Positions 1-9,884 of a stretch of DNA of 64,000 nt are shown piece after piece. Source of the stretch: Alviniconcha marisindica (lineage: Eukaryota; Mollusca; Gastropoda; Provannidae); the NCBI GenBank assembly GCA_018857735.1, contig JABMCL010001305.1:1205001-1269000 (forward strand). The letters are read 5' to 3'. The first letter of the stretch is position 1. Every line of letters begins with the position of its first letter. The notes under the pieces were generated by a model that was not told the origin of the DNA, did no database searches, and was given only the letters and a program-made list of their open reading frames with translations. Position numbers and translations under genes: made by a program.

Positions 1-484
1 GCAACGAACACTAATCAATACACAGGGAAATACCAAAAAAGGAGCAAAGCTACGACTTATGTGCATGCAGTGTGTGCACCAGACGAATGTGGCCCAACTG
101 TTATTATATTAATTTATTCATTTTATCATGCATTCATCATGTTTGTGCATCTTGTACATAGTTATGCTTGAAGCTTTGTTGATGTGTACATTGTGTGTTA
201 GCTTTTGTCAAATTGCTGGTAACATTTTCCATCTCGATGTACATTATGTGTGTTATGTTTTTTTAGCGCTTTGATCGGCCGCGAGGTAGACGTTTTACAA
301 ATTTCCATTATTATTATTTATACTGATTAATGTTCTTATTATAACTATCGATAGCGTCATTATTATTGTCAGTGGTAGTGTCAAAGCAACGCTGAATCGT
401 CTACTGTGCATGGAATGAGAGAGACAATAAGATGTATGAATCGTCCCCTCACACACATGACTGACACACACACATGACTGACTT

Positions 485-600
485 CCAAACGTCACACATC
501 GGTTTACGACTTCCTTCATCCAAGCACTGCCATAACTGGTTAGCCATAGGTCTGCCGATTACTGTCAACTAACTGACAGTTTGTATTGTTGGTGGTGCCC
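485..600 (+). repeat. Dispersed repeat J, copy 1
   Basis: Holds CACTGCCATAACTGGTTAGC, CCATAGGTCT and CTAACTGACAGT, shared in the same order with 1480-1575 and 63830-63960. The family is not recognised. It occurs near both ends of the window, which fits a high-copy element. Confidence 0.6.
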
Positions 601-1479
601 ACATGACAGTAAACTTGTGACCACATAGGCAGCTCTGATTATACCAGGCCGCAATTCTCTCACAACTGCTTACAATGCTTACGGCAGAACGAATAAAACC
701 CAAATCGTTCGACTCGAGGTGGAACCTCTTTTTCCTCTGTCTCGACCTGAACCCCCCCCCCCCCCCCCCCCCGCCACTACCACCCACCCCTTCTCCTCGC
801 CGCCTCCCCACCCCCGGTTTTTTATTTTTTAATTTTTTATTTTTACATTCGGCAGACGCGACTGACTTAGGGCCTACGTGCGTGCTTCGACGCTATGTTG
901 CAGCCACCAGAGATAGTATAGTGTCTCAGTTCCACGTACTCGAACTTTTCGCAAATTTCCGGCTGGCGTTGATAGTTTGGGACGTACAGGGGCGATTCCG
1001 GTGGACAGATGCGAGGAGATAAGGAGTACACCCCTCAACGGCGTGACCGGTTATATTAGAGTTTGAGGGAAAGGTAATAATAATAATAATAATAACAACT
1101 CTTACATTACGCTATACCAGGTAAATATTTACGAGCTCGCGGTGCAGAGCATTATCAACATCAAAATCCACTTGACAATCCAAAAAGCATAAGTACTATA
1201 AATGCGTACATCAATATCAACAAGACAAAAAGCCAGGATGAAATAAAAAACTAAAACAAAGCAAGAAGAAGAAGCACAAGTACTGTGAATGTGTACATCG
1301 ATATTAAAGCATTTCACACACTCAAATAAGCACAAGTACTATAAATGCATACATCAATATCAACATGACAATCAGGAAAGTACAAGTACTGTCATGACAG
1401 TCGGAAAGGCACAAAATAATACCGTTAAAATAATAAAAATAAAGTGCCGGAAAGCGAGGCTGGGAGCCAAACTCCAAGC

Positions 1480-1575
1480 ACTGGTTTACGCCACCCTTCC
1501 TCCAACCACTGCCGTAATTGATTACGCCATAGGTCTCGAAAAAACTGTCCACTAACGAACAGTACTTTGTTGGCG
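1480..1575 (+). repeat. Dispersed repeat J, copy 2
   Basis: Shares CCTCCAACCACTGCCGTAAT, ATTACGCCATAGGTCTC and CACTAACGAACAGT with the copies near 500 and 63850. It directly precedes the 73-bp tandem array. Confidence 0.6.
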
Positions 1576-1580
1576 CTCAA

Positions 1581-1872
1581 ATGGAAGTATGTAAGTAAGG
1601 AACTTGGTGTTTTACGCCCAGTCAACCAGTACGGTTATATCAGGGCGAGTCAAATGGAAGTATGTAAGTAAGGAACTTGGTGTTTTACGCCCAGTCAACC
1701 AGTACGGTTATATCAGGGCGAGTCAAATGGAAGTATGTAAGTAAGGAACTTGGTGTTTTACGCCCAGTCAACCAGTACGGTTATATCAGGGCGAGTCAAA
1801 TGGAAGTTTGTAAGTAAGGAACTTGGTGTTTTACGCCCAGTAAACCAGTACGGTTATATCAGGGCGAGTCAA
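1581..1872. repeat. 73-bp tandem repeat, four copies
   Basis: Units begin at about 1581, 1654, 1727 and 1800 and contain TGGTGTTTTACGCCCAGTCA and GGTTATATCAGGGCG. They are near-identical, so the expansion is recent. The unit resembles part of the dispersed repeat seen at 1905-2010. Confidence 0.9.
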
Positions 1873-1904
1873 ATGGAAGAAAGTTTGTAACAGTCAACTC
1901 AAAT

Positions 1905-2010
1905 TGAAGTTGTTGAAGTGTTGCTTTACGTCCACAGAAACCGTAGGCGTATTAGGGTCGGGAGCCCAGGACGGCCACCTCGACTTTCACACAACTCCTG
2001 AACTCTGACA
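1905..2010 (+). repeat. Dispersed repeat B, partial copy
   Basis: Contains GCTTTACGTCCACAGAAACC, GGGAGCCCAGGACGGCCACC and CACACAACTCCTGAACTCTG, the 3' part of a roughly 175-bp family also found near 9890, 47150, 52280 and 55540. Confidence 0.65.
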
Positions 2011-2394
2011 ACTGAAATTATATCAGGCTTTTATAACCGCCCACGTTGCACAAGTTACGCTAGCAGAGATAAAGCCAAAATAGTTTGAATCGACTCGTCT
2101 TTACGTGCGTGCTTGGACGCTGTGCATGCTGAGTAAGTAAGTAAACATGGTGCTTAACGTCCACAGAAACCATAAGGCTTATTAGGGACGGGGAGAAGGG
2201 GGGGGGGGGTATAGAGTTGGGGGGAGAGGGAGATTTTATACGTATCGCTACACTGTCACCACCAGAATGATTCTTGCATTAAGATGGGCAGCGATGAGAG
2301 CCATTTTAATGTTTCATAGGAAGTGATGAACAAAGTCACAGGACAGTGTCCACAAACCACAACCTTTTCGAAGAGAAAGGAGAGCCGAAGCGGT

Positions 2395-2456
2395 GTCGAA
2401 CTGAGGTCCTTAAGCTTACCAGCCTAACGCCTTACCGCTAGGCCATACCGGCTCAC
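2395..2456 (-). repeat. tRNA-like SINE head
   Basis: On the minus strand TGGCCTAGCGGTAAGG fits a pol III A box and AGTTCGACACC a B box, with tRNA-like spacing. The flanks do not close an acceptor stem, so this is a SINE promoter remnant rather than a working tRNA gene. Confidence 0.5.
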
Positions 2457-2552
2457 TGCATTCACAGTCTTATTAGTACTCAAAACTTTCGGAGGGCGCT
2501 GGGAGAGTCATGGACATTTATGGACATTTATGCGAAGATAACGAATGCCACT

Positions 2553-5049
2553 TTAGTGGCGTAACCAATTCTGGCAGAGTTTGGAGGAAGGTGCCGAAAG
2601 TGAAGCGGTGCTTGGCGCGTGTTTACAACTGACGTGGTGAGACTCCTGTTCTCCGTGACATTCGAGGTGTTCAGCGCACGGACAGCCGAAGCTGTGGGCC
2701 TGAGATCCGCCAAAGGTCAGGAGGTCAGGTTCACAACTGTGACCCTCCTCCGCTAGCGGCTTGCACGTGCCACTCGAACCGCCGCCGAAGATGCCGTCAC
2801 CAAAGACGAACCGTCTGCGTCGGCCCAGCAGAGGTCGCGCGCAGCACTCGTCCGTTGCACAGTCGGTGTCGCTGGTGCAGTGCTGCTGGCTGACCTGCAG
2901 GTGGAAAGAGACTGATTGATTGATTGATTGATTGATTAAACTTTATTTCTCAATGGTGAATATATTAACACAAAGGCCGACTCACATATCTGCCGTTGCT
3001 ACAGTACTACTAATAACCAAGACATTCACAGTGAAATAGTATGATAGAAGGATATATAGACAAATAAAGCATCAATAGTAATAATAATAAACGAGTCAGC
3101 GACCGCAACGGAAATGATAAAAAAATTTTTTTAAAGCAGTGAAAAACAACTGGAGCGAAAAGATAAAAAAAGAACAACATATTTTGGATAATTTACAGAG
3201 AGAGCAGGGGAAGGGGAGGAATAAAATTAAGCTTAAGAAAACGACAACAAAGAAAAGGAATCGGAATTTAAATTAAAAAAAAAAAAAAACACCACAACAA
3301 CAATAATGTAAACAAATTAATAGGTAAAAGATATAGAAGTGACATACATACACACAGAGAAAGAGAATGCCTCGTGTTCCGTCTTATATGTTTACTCCAT
3401 ACACCTGTACAGTCAGTGCATATCTATGGTCTACTCTGAGTAGCGACTTCCAATGTCGGTAACGTGCCAGAAGCAGTCAGTGTCAGCACTGTGCCAAAAG
3501 CAGTCAGTGTCAGCAATGTGCCACAAGTAGTGTCAGCAATGTCAGTGCTACAAGCAGTCAGTGTCAGTAATGTGCCACAAGCAGTCAGTGTCAGCAATGT
3601 CAGTGCTACAAGCAGTCAGTGTCAGCAATGTGCCACAAGCAGTCAGTGTCAGCAATGTGCCACAAGTAGTGTCAGCAATGTCAGTGCTACAAGCAGTCAG
3701 TGTCAGCAATGTGCCCACACAAGCCAGACAGTGTCAGCAATGTCAGTGCCACAAGCAGTCAGTGTCAGCAGTGTGCCACAAGCAGTCAGTGTCAGCAATG
3801 TGCCACAAGCAGTCAGTGTCAGTAATGTGCCACAAGCAGTCAGTGTCAGCAATGTGCCACAAGCAGTCAGTGTCAGCAATGTGCCACAAGCAGTCAGTGT
3901 CAGTAATGTGCCACAAGTAGTCAGTGTCAGCAATGTCAGTGCTACAAGCAGTCAGTGTCAACAATGTGCCACAAGCAGACAGTGTCAGCAATGTCAGTGC
4001 CACAAGCAGTCAGTGTCAGTAGTGTGCCACAAGCAGTCAGTGTCAGCAATGTGCCACAAGCAGTCAGTGTCAGTAATGTGCCACAAGCAGTCAGTGTCAG
4101 CAATGTGCCACAAGCAGTCAGTGTCAGCAATGTGCCACAAGCAGTCAGTGTCAGTAATGTGCCACAAGTAGTCAGTGTCAGCAATGTCAGTGCTACAAGC
4201 AGTCAGTGTCAGCAATGTGCCACAAGCAGTCAGTGTCAGCAATGTCAGTGCCACAAGCAGTCAGTGTCAGCAATGTGCCACAAGCAGTCAGTGTCAGCAA
4301 TGTGCCACAAGCAGTCAGTGTCAGTAATGTGCCACAAGTAGTCAGTGTCAGCAATGTCAGTGCTACAAGCAGTCAGTGTCAGCAATGTGCCACAAGCAGT
4401 CAGTGTCAGCAATGTCAGTGCCACAAGCAGTCAGTGTCAGTAATGTGCCAGAAGCAGTCAGTGTCAGCAGTGTGCCAGAAGCAGTCAGTGTCAGTAATGT
4501 GCCAGAAGCAGTCGCAGTCAATGTCGTTTAAAGGCTAAGTACAGGAATATGTTGTTTTCAGTTGATAGTAACAAAACAAGTCGAAATGAACTTGGCTGGC
4601 TGTAAAATTTATCAGGTATAAGTCTTTGATGTAAATCTTTTAGAGCAGAACACAACGTGAAATGCACTTCATTTTCGACAGCAGCTCTACACAATGAACA
4701 TATGGTGTCTGTGTAGGCATGCGTTTTGTATCGCAAAGAATGAACAAATATAGGACTTACACCAAATCTAAACTTAATAAGCGAGTTCCTTATATACTTA
4801 TTAATATCAACTGAAAGATATACTGCTTGCACATGATTCGTCTTAAATTGTCTGAAAAAAATTAAATCTATCACTTGCATCAATTCGACTCTTCCAGTCC
4901 TGCCAGCGGTTGTCAACGAGTCTTTGTCTAAAACAACGTATAAACAAATTAACTTCCTGAACTCCCTTGTTCTGCCATACGTACCCAGAACCAAATCTCA
5001 GAGAGAGACAGAGAGACAAAGAGGCAGAGAGGGCGAGTTAGTGCACCTC

Positions 5050-5119
<70 letters not shown>

Positions 5120-5168
5120 AACTCACCGCCAGGTGGAGCAACGCGCACAGGAGGACCAACTTCATCAT
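2553..5168 (-). CDS. Secreted AVIT/prokineticin-like cysteine-rich peptide, two exons
   Basis: Exon 1 is 5168-5127 (14 codons, MMK then a hydrophobic LVLLCALLHLA stretch), followed by a GTGAGT donor at 5126-5121. Exon 2 is 2894-2553, after a CTCTTTCCACCTGCAG acceptor, and ends in TAA. The junction is phase 0 and gives 127 residues. Cysteines fall at 20, 26, 31, 32, 58, 68, 85, 87, 93 and 104: C-x5-C-x4-CC-x25-C-x9-C-x16-C-x-C-x5-C-x10-C. This is the colipase-fold order of prokineticins, astakines and related AVIT proteins, with CKPLAEEG matching the CTPLGREG region and CPC matching the CPC of prokineticin. Differences: a longer second loop carrying RRRR (39-42), no N-terminal AVITGA, and an eleventh Cys at 121. 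Family role is secreted signalling (GPCR ligand or blood-cell cytokine); the role here is unknown. A Dickkopf-like relative is the main alternative. The short exon 1 is the less certain part. Confidence 0.78.
3464..4525. repeat. 27-bp minisatellite with higher-order structure, in the AVIT-like gene intron
   Basis: The base unit is CAGTCAGTGTCAGCAATGTG followed by CCACAAG (27 bp), with variants that lose CCACAA or read GTCAGTGCTACAAG. A higher-order period of about 251 bp is visible: 3743-3993 and 3994-4244 have the same order of variants. Because 27 is a multiple of three, long open frames (for example PQAVSVSNV repeated) arise on both strands; these are by-products, not genes. Confidence 0.95.
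4518..4994 (-). pseudogene. Non-LTR retrotransposon (LINE) ORF2 C-terminal fragment
   Basis: The minus-strand frame contains FRFGVSPI..H..RY, then a CSLCRAAVENEVHFTLC segment, then IPDKFYSQPSSFRLVLLLST and a final AFKRH stop. This is the usual end of animal LINE ORF2 proteins: a CxxC...H...C zinc knuckle after reverse transcriptase, then the LLS...L...AFK tail. No reverse transcriptase core precedes it, so it is a 5'-truncated insertion. It lies in the intron of the AVIT-like gene, between the minisatellite and a (GA)n tract, and is in the same orientation as that gene. Confidence 0.75.
5053..5117. repeat. (GA)n microsatellite next to a splice donor
   Basis: About 65 bp of nearly pure GA. 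On the minus strand it is a (CT)n tract starting a few bases after the GTGAGT donor of AVIT-like exon 1. Confidence 0.95.
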
Positions 5169-5310
5169 TTTGCTTGTTTGTTTGTTTGTTTTCTTCTTCT
5201 TTTTTCTTTTCCCCCTTCTATTTTAATCTGTACTTTTGCTTTAGTCCAGTCTAATCAGTCGAATGTACGTTGTGCGCCCTGTCAAACTATGAAAGAGGCG
5301 ACCGCAATCA

Positions 5311-5320
5311 GATTATATAG
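5311..5320 (-). promoter_or_regulatory. Candidate TATA box of the AVIT-like gene
   Basis: Read on the minus strand this is CTATATAATC, about 145 bp upstream of the ATG at 5168. That spacing would allow a 5' UTR of roughly 110-120 nt. No other core promoter signal was seen; the assignment rests on position and motif only. Confidence 0.35.
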
Positions 5321-5934
5321 AATCTGATAGAAGAATGAAACTGGAACAAGAGCAGGCACGGGGCGAGCTGGCTGATGGGAAAAGGGACATCTGACTGACC
5401 AAGACAAGGAAAGTGGAACAGACCCTCAGGCTAGCACTGCTAACGGACACACACTGCGTGAATCTTGTCTTTACTGGACACAGTGAGCAGAATTCGGAAA
5501 TGTTACATAAGAGGTTAACAACTGGTACGGTTTAAAGCGCTGTATATCTTATTTGCAAAGAGAAAACAACTGGACGAGAACAACTTCTTCTCCTTGACTC
5601 TTCTCGGCGTACGATTCAAGTTTAGTTTCGAGGGGGTGTGTGTGTGGGGGTGCGGGGGAATCAATTAGTACCCCTATACCCCTCTGTATACCCCGCACCC
5701 TTCCCAACACACACACACACACACACCTTTTCGGAGGTGAGGAAAAATTCAAAGCAGCATTGAGTTTGCTACTAGTAGCCTCTTACCCCTCAGTATACCC
5801 CACACATCCTTTACGATTACGGTTTAAAGAAAGGTGGGGTTTGGGTCTGACATAACTATGTATGGAGCAACGTTCAGCACAGTGCAAATCTGCAAACTTT
5901 CATTGCAGTTCTCATGCAGAACGTCTTCATGGTC

Positions 5935-6137
5935 AGCGGCGCAGAACAAGAGTACTCGCTCTCGATTGCCAGGTGTAGGCAGGATCGGGTGTGGTCCCAA
6001 CGGGATGGGTGACCGCTGCATGCTAGGCTTTGCTCCCGCCCTGAGATTCTCCAGTCAAATTCCGTGCAGACTACCAAAGTCTTTCGCCGGACAAGACTGT
6101 AATCCATCAGTGTGTGCGAAAAGATCACATACGCATG
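5935..6137 (+). repeat. Dispersed repeat H, 5' part (interrupted by a MITE)
   Basis: GGGATGGGTGACCGCTGCAT, CCCGCCCTGAGATTC, CAAATTCCGTGCAGAC and AAAAGATCACATACGCATG are shared with 10375-10510. The family continues at 6372 after the piggyBac-type MITE with GATCCTGCAGTCGATGT, matching 10680-10770. So the MITE landed inside an older repeat. Confidence 0.65.
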
Positions 6138-6371
6138 TTAACCCCTTCACTGCCATATGATATCACTTGAAAACGACCAGTAAAAGTGCGAAATTTGAAA
6201 CCTTTAAGCCTTTTTGTCTCCTTTTTCGCACTGGCATGTGAAAGGATCTTCATAACAATGCATAGCACTGAAAGTAGATGTGTTATAGGACCAGAAAATA
6301 TACTGTTTGCAGGCACGTCCCTGCATCTTTCAGCCCGGAAATTTTACAGTCTGGTGCAGTGAAGGGGTTAA
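6138..6371. mobile_element. piggyBac-type MITE, copy 1 (234 bp with TTAA sites)
   Basis: Flanked by TTAA at 6138-6141 and 6368-6371. The inverted ends are TTAACCCCTTCACTGCC on the left and the complement of GGTGCAGTGAAGGGGTTAA on the right. The interior has no coding capacity. TTAA target duplication is the hallmark of piggyBac transposition. Confidence 0.85.
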
Positions 6372-6867
6372 AGATCCTGCAGTCGATGTCAAGGTTCGGT
6401 GGATTATGGAAACGCCAAACCTGATAACCCAGGATGCACTAAAAGTGTCAGAGTCTTCAAGCTGGACACTGCCCTGGAGAAGAAGATTCCAAGAACAAAT
6501 GCCAATACGTTGTCTTCCTGTCCGACCCTGAAGGCCACAGCGGGAGACAAACTCCCTCGTCTGACAGAAAGCCAAGTGGGTCAGCAGAGATGAGTATAGT
6601 CCTGCAGTGGGTACCAGCCCACTGTGGTCTTCCGGGAAATGAGACAGCGGATGAGCTCGCCAAAAAGGATGATGACAAGACGACAGTGTCACCTTCGAAG
6701 AGTAAGAGTAAGATCCTTATTAGAACAGCCTCGGCTGTGCAACGTACTGAGAGAAACGACATCCACTCCTTAGATCTGCGTCAGGCGGCAGGTCAGGGCC
6801 CGTCCCTAATAAGCCGTAACTGGCTTCTGTGAACTGTCAAAAATCTGAAACTTGAGGATGTTACTCT

Positions 6868-7010
6868 GGTGGAGGTTATGCACCTTGTATTTACACGCAT
6901 GCCAGATGAGCCTGAGTTATCGTAGGCGACTCAGATCTTTGTTGTTGTACTTCAGTGTGTTACGTATTTCCAGCCCTGATTAACTCCCTTGTGTGTTGGC
7001 TTCTGTGAAC
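6868..7010 (+). repeat. Dispersed repeat C, copy inside a LINE
   Basis: GTGGAGGTTATGCACCTTGT, TTTACACGCATGCC and GGCGACTCAGATCTTTGTTG are shared with copies at 22098-22210 (+), 22461-22595 (-), 22612-22740 (+) and 24205-24310 (-). It separates two coding pieces of the LINE fragment. Confidence 0.7.
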
Positions 7011-7154
7011 GTTAAGCATCATGAAAGAAGAAGCAGATCGATGTGGTCATGAGACCAGGGGACGGATCACAATTAACCGGCCTACCAACTCAACGCCCGC
7101 GTGTACAGAAAGACGAAGCTCGCACTACCAGCGCCATGCAACTGCGGTCTTAAT

Positions 7155-7262
7155 ACCCACTTCAGTGCACTGAGCATTCAAGTTGATGGAATCATGCGCT
7201 ATAAAAGTCAGTGAATACCATCCTCCTCCTCCTCTTCATCATCATCATCATCATCATCTTGA
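7155..7262 (+). repeat. SINE-A tail fragment with (ATC)n
   Basis: CCCACTTCAGTGCACTGAGC and GCGCTATAAAAGTCAGTG correspond to the 3' half of SINE-A, ending in a CTC/ATC simple repeat. It interrupts the LINE fragment at 6470-7420. Confidence 0.45.
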
Positions 7263-8123
7263 AGAAAGCAGAACATCCACCTAGAGAAAAGGTGTGACCA
7301 AAAGCAGTCCAGCTACAAACACACCAAACTCTACGGCAGCAAGGAGGAACTGGAGAAGACGACTACATTCGTCTTGCAGACTGGACTTCCGGTGTGGCGG
7401 CGATCGTGAAGGAGAGATTGAAACTCACATCCTTTTCACGTGCTGTACACGTGTCTCAATGCATGGGCCCTGTCGTATCCGGCCTTGCTCGATTGTTTAG
7501 TGTTGTACCGAGTTGTTTCACGCTTTCTCGCTGGACTATCTTCACGGAAGCATCACCCATAAAACCTCAGAGCCGGTCGCTCCCATAGCAGAGTTCAAGG
7601 CAATCCTGTCCTCATTGTCACTGTGCAGTTGTCTATAGTCCATCAGCGTGTGCGTTTATATGTAAATTATCTATATGCATGCGTTTGTGTGTACAATGTA
7701 TGGGCGGGAGTTTTGGGAGCAAATTTTGGGCACGAATGCACACAAATCCCCCCCCCCCACCCCAAGTTATGTAATGCGTGAAATTGCCGTTGATGACTTA
7801 GCGTGTTTGTAGATTCAAAATGATTGTGTTGTTATACAAATATATATACATACTTAGTGTATAATCCCCGCCCACCGTCCCGAAATTCGCACGTTTCTTT
7901 TACCTCTCTCTCTCCTTTAGTTGTTGTGCGTGTTAAAGTATTGTAATTGACTTCGGCTCATCTGAAATGGGGCTCGAGAAATAGCCATTATTTTGATCAT
8001 TATTATAGGTTAAGAAACTTGTGAATACCATTACCTCTATTCCACAACTTGATAAGTCGGACTGCGTGTGAAGATATATCAGAAAACTGTTTGTTGTATC
8101 CAAAAGGTTATACTTATCACGCG

Positions 8124-8128
<5 letters not shown>

Positions 8129-8175
<47 letters not shown>
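8129..8175. repeat. (CA)n microsatellite and degenerate CA-rich region to 8280
   Basis: About 45 bp of pure CA preceded by GCGCACGCGC, then two diverged blocks of AACTTGAATGTAC and CACACA up to 8280. No gene was seen in 7620-8460. Confidence 0.9.
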
Positions 8176-8176
<1 letters not shown>

Positions 8177-8463
8177 CACTTACAAACTTGAATGTACGAA
8201 CACACGCACACACTTATGAACTTAAATGTACACCCACACACATACACTTATGAACTTGAATGCACACACACACACATACTGAGTTCAGTACTTTAATCCA
8301 AAAAATAAAAGCAACTTCTATACATGTAAATACTGTTCCGTTTCCATTTGTCCTTGTGTCAGAGACAGCACTTCATATATGCTGTGGTCACTGCACTGTT
8401 TACTGGTGAGTAAAACACACAAATTATTATCAAAAAATGAAACCGTAGTTGTCTTATAAAACT

Positions 8464-8510
<47 letters not shown>

Positions 8511-8640
8511 ACGCATGTGCGTGTGTGTGTGCGCATATGTGTGTGTGGGGGGGGGGGGAGATATGCATGTGTGTGTGTGTGTGTGTGTGCGTGTGTGTGT
8601 GCGCGCGCACGCATATGTGTGTGTGGGGAAAGTGGGGGTG
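8464..8640. repeat. (GT)n compound microsatellite
   Basis: Alternating TG tracts broken by GCACGCATG, a G run and CGCGCGCACG. Long histidine/threonine or cysteine/valine frames here are artefacts. Confidence 0.95.
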
Positions 8641-8999
8641 GGAATAAATATGTCAACTGCAGCCAAATATAGTGAGTGAAGAAAAAACATGCACTGAATG
8701 AATGAGTGAATAAATAGTAAATAGTCTATGATGCCATGTCTCCATGACAACGAGAAACAGGCTTGCTGCCTGAGGTACTGCTGAATGGCTCCAGCTCATG
8801 ATACCATGGCAGATCCTGCAGACTCCACCACTTCCAGACTCTGTGCTTCAGGGCTTAAAAACCTCAGGACATTACAGTAGGCAATAGCAATGCCACTGTC
8901 TTCGAGAACCCTTGGCTAGACTTTGACAGAAGTATGGTTTTAAATGCAAATAACATCACCGAGGATCCCATAAATGGTTATCTTCTTCCACACAAACCA

Positions 9000-9088
9000 A
9001 CTTGTAAAACATGACAAACTAATAATAATTAAAGTATTTGTAAAGCGCAAAATCTTGTCCACAGAGACTATTCCAAACACATACACAT

Positions 9089-9126
<38 letters not shown>

Positions 9127-9170
9127 ATTCTGACTATACAAAGCTTAATTCACACAGCTTAAAAAAAGGC
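9000..9170 (+). repeat. Repeat F carrying a (CA)n tract, copy 1
   Basis: TAATTAAAGTATTTGTAAAG, GCAAAATCTTGTCC and GACTATTCCAAA, then (CA)n, then GCATTCTGACTATACAAAGC. The same order, with (CA)n in the same place, occurs at 39664-39815, so the microsatellite travels with the element. Confidence 0.75.
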
Positions 9171-9884
9171 AGCAGACAGAGATGGATGAAGCCATCAGCG
9201 TCAAACAGAAAACATGGCAGGTCTACAGTTTTGGGAAAATAAATGTTTTTAGGTTGCATTTGGATGAGTCCTGAATGGGTTTTCTGTCGGAGAGGAAGGG
9301 GAAGGTCATTCCATGTAAAAAAAAAAAAAAATGACTTGTGAAAAACATACACATATAACATGTGAAAAATTTACAAATGACAGAGAAACATTACTGTAAA
9401 TACTAAAGTAAACTGAGATCATGTTAATATATAATGCCAGTCACTGTGTACAAATTGTGGTACACAAACAGTTTCTTTGATTCAGGATGCTAAGTACCTC
9501 TCGCTACCCATCTTTGTTGAGTGCTCAAGTAAAGCTCGCATTTTTTCAAACAACAGCAGATCAAATCTGACCACACATTTAAATGTCAACTACACATATT
9601 AATTCAAATAATGGATTAAAAATCAGTTACACCTCCACTCATTAACAACAACAATAATAAACATACACACACACAAACCAACCAAAGATTAACAACAACA
9701 AAATCAATCAAACTCAGCACACTTTCTCATACTCTGTGTTTTTAGCGACTATCGTGCAGAATCACAGAATGTGTCACAGGCTGCTGACAGAATTAAGAAC
9801 AGAATCAGCGGTGCAGAGGAAAGTCAGTAGTGCAGAACAAGAGTAGTGACTCTTGAAAGCCAAGTTAATGGTCAATCATAGTCA

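Larger units (their letters stand above)
1..2552. other. Gene-free left flank
   Basis: Apart from the repeats listed separately, this stretch holds a 20-base C run near 752-772, a T-rich segment after it, and a GC-richer patch at 840-1060 in which no convincing exon was seen. The proline-rich frame at 675-1022 is produced by the C run. Confidence 0.6.
6470..7420 (+). pseudogene. LINE fragment with RNase H domain, broken by two repeat insertions
   Basis: At 6590-6830 the frame reads LQWVPAHCGLPGNETADELA, the C-terminal RNase H motif of Jockey/I-type LINEs, with LTESQ-like residues just upstream in another frame. At 7085-7150 a frame gives AYQLNARVYRKTKLALPAPC, and at 7310-7395 TKLYGSKEELEKTTTFVLQ, both typical of what follows RNase H in these elements. 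The pieces are colinear but interrupted by repeat C (about 6868-7010) and by a SINE-like piece (about 7155-7262), and they carry frameshifts. The copy is dead. Confidence 0.7.

Noticed and set aside
569..811. Gly-rich/Pro-rich frames at 569-1022
   Set aside because: Driven by a poly(C)/poly(G) run; no conserved motif or splice signal.
3464..4525. Long open frames (up to 235 codons) and a CRISPR-like look of regular repeats
   Set aside because: The unit is 27 bp without unique spacers, and open frames on both strands follow from a period divisible by three. It is a eukaryotic minisatellite.
8318..8750. His/Thr-rich and Cys/Val-rich frames, also at 14391-14768, 19826-20173, 36987-37196 and 49582-49914
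   Set aside because: Translations of (CA)n/(GT)n microsatellites.
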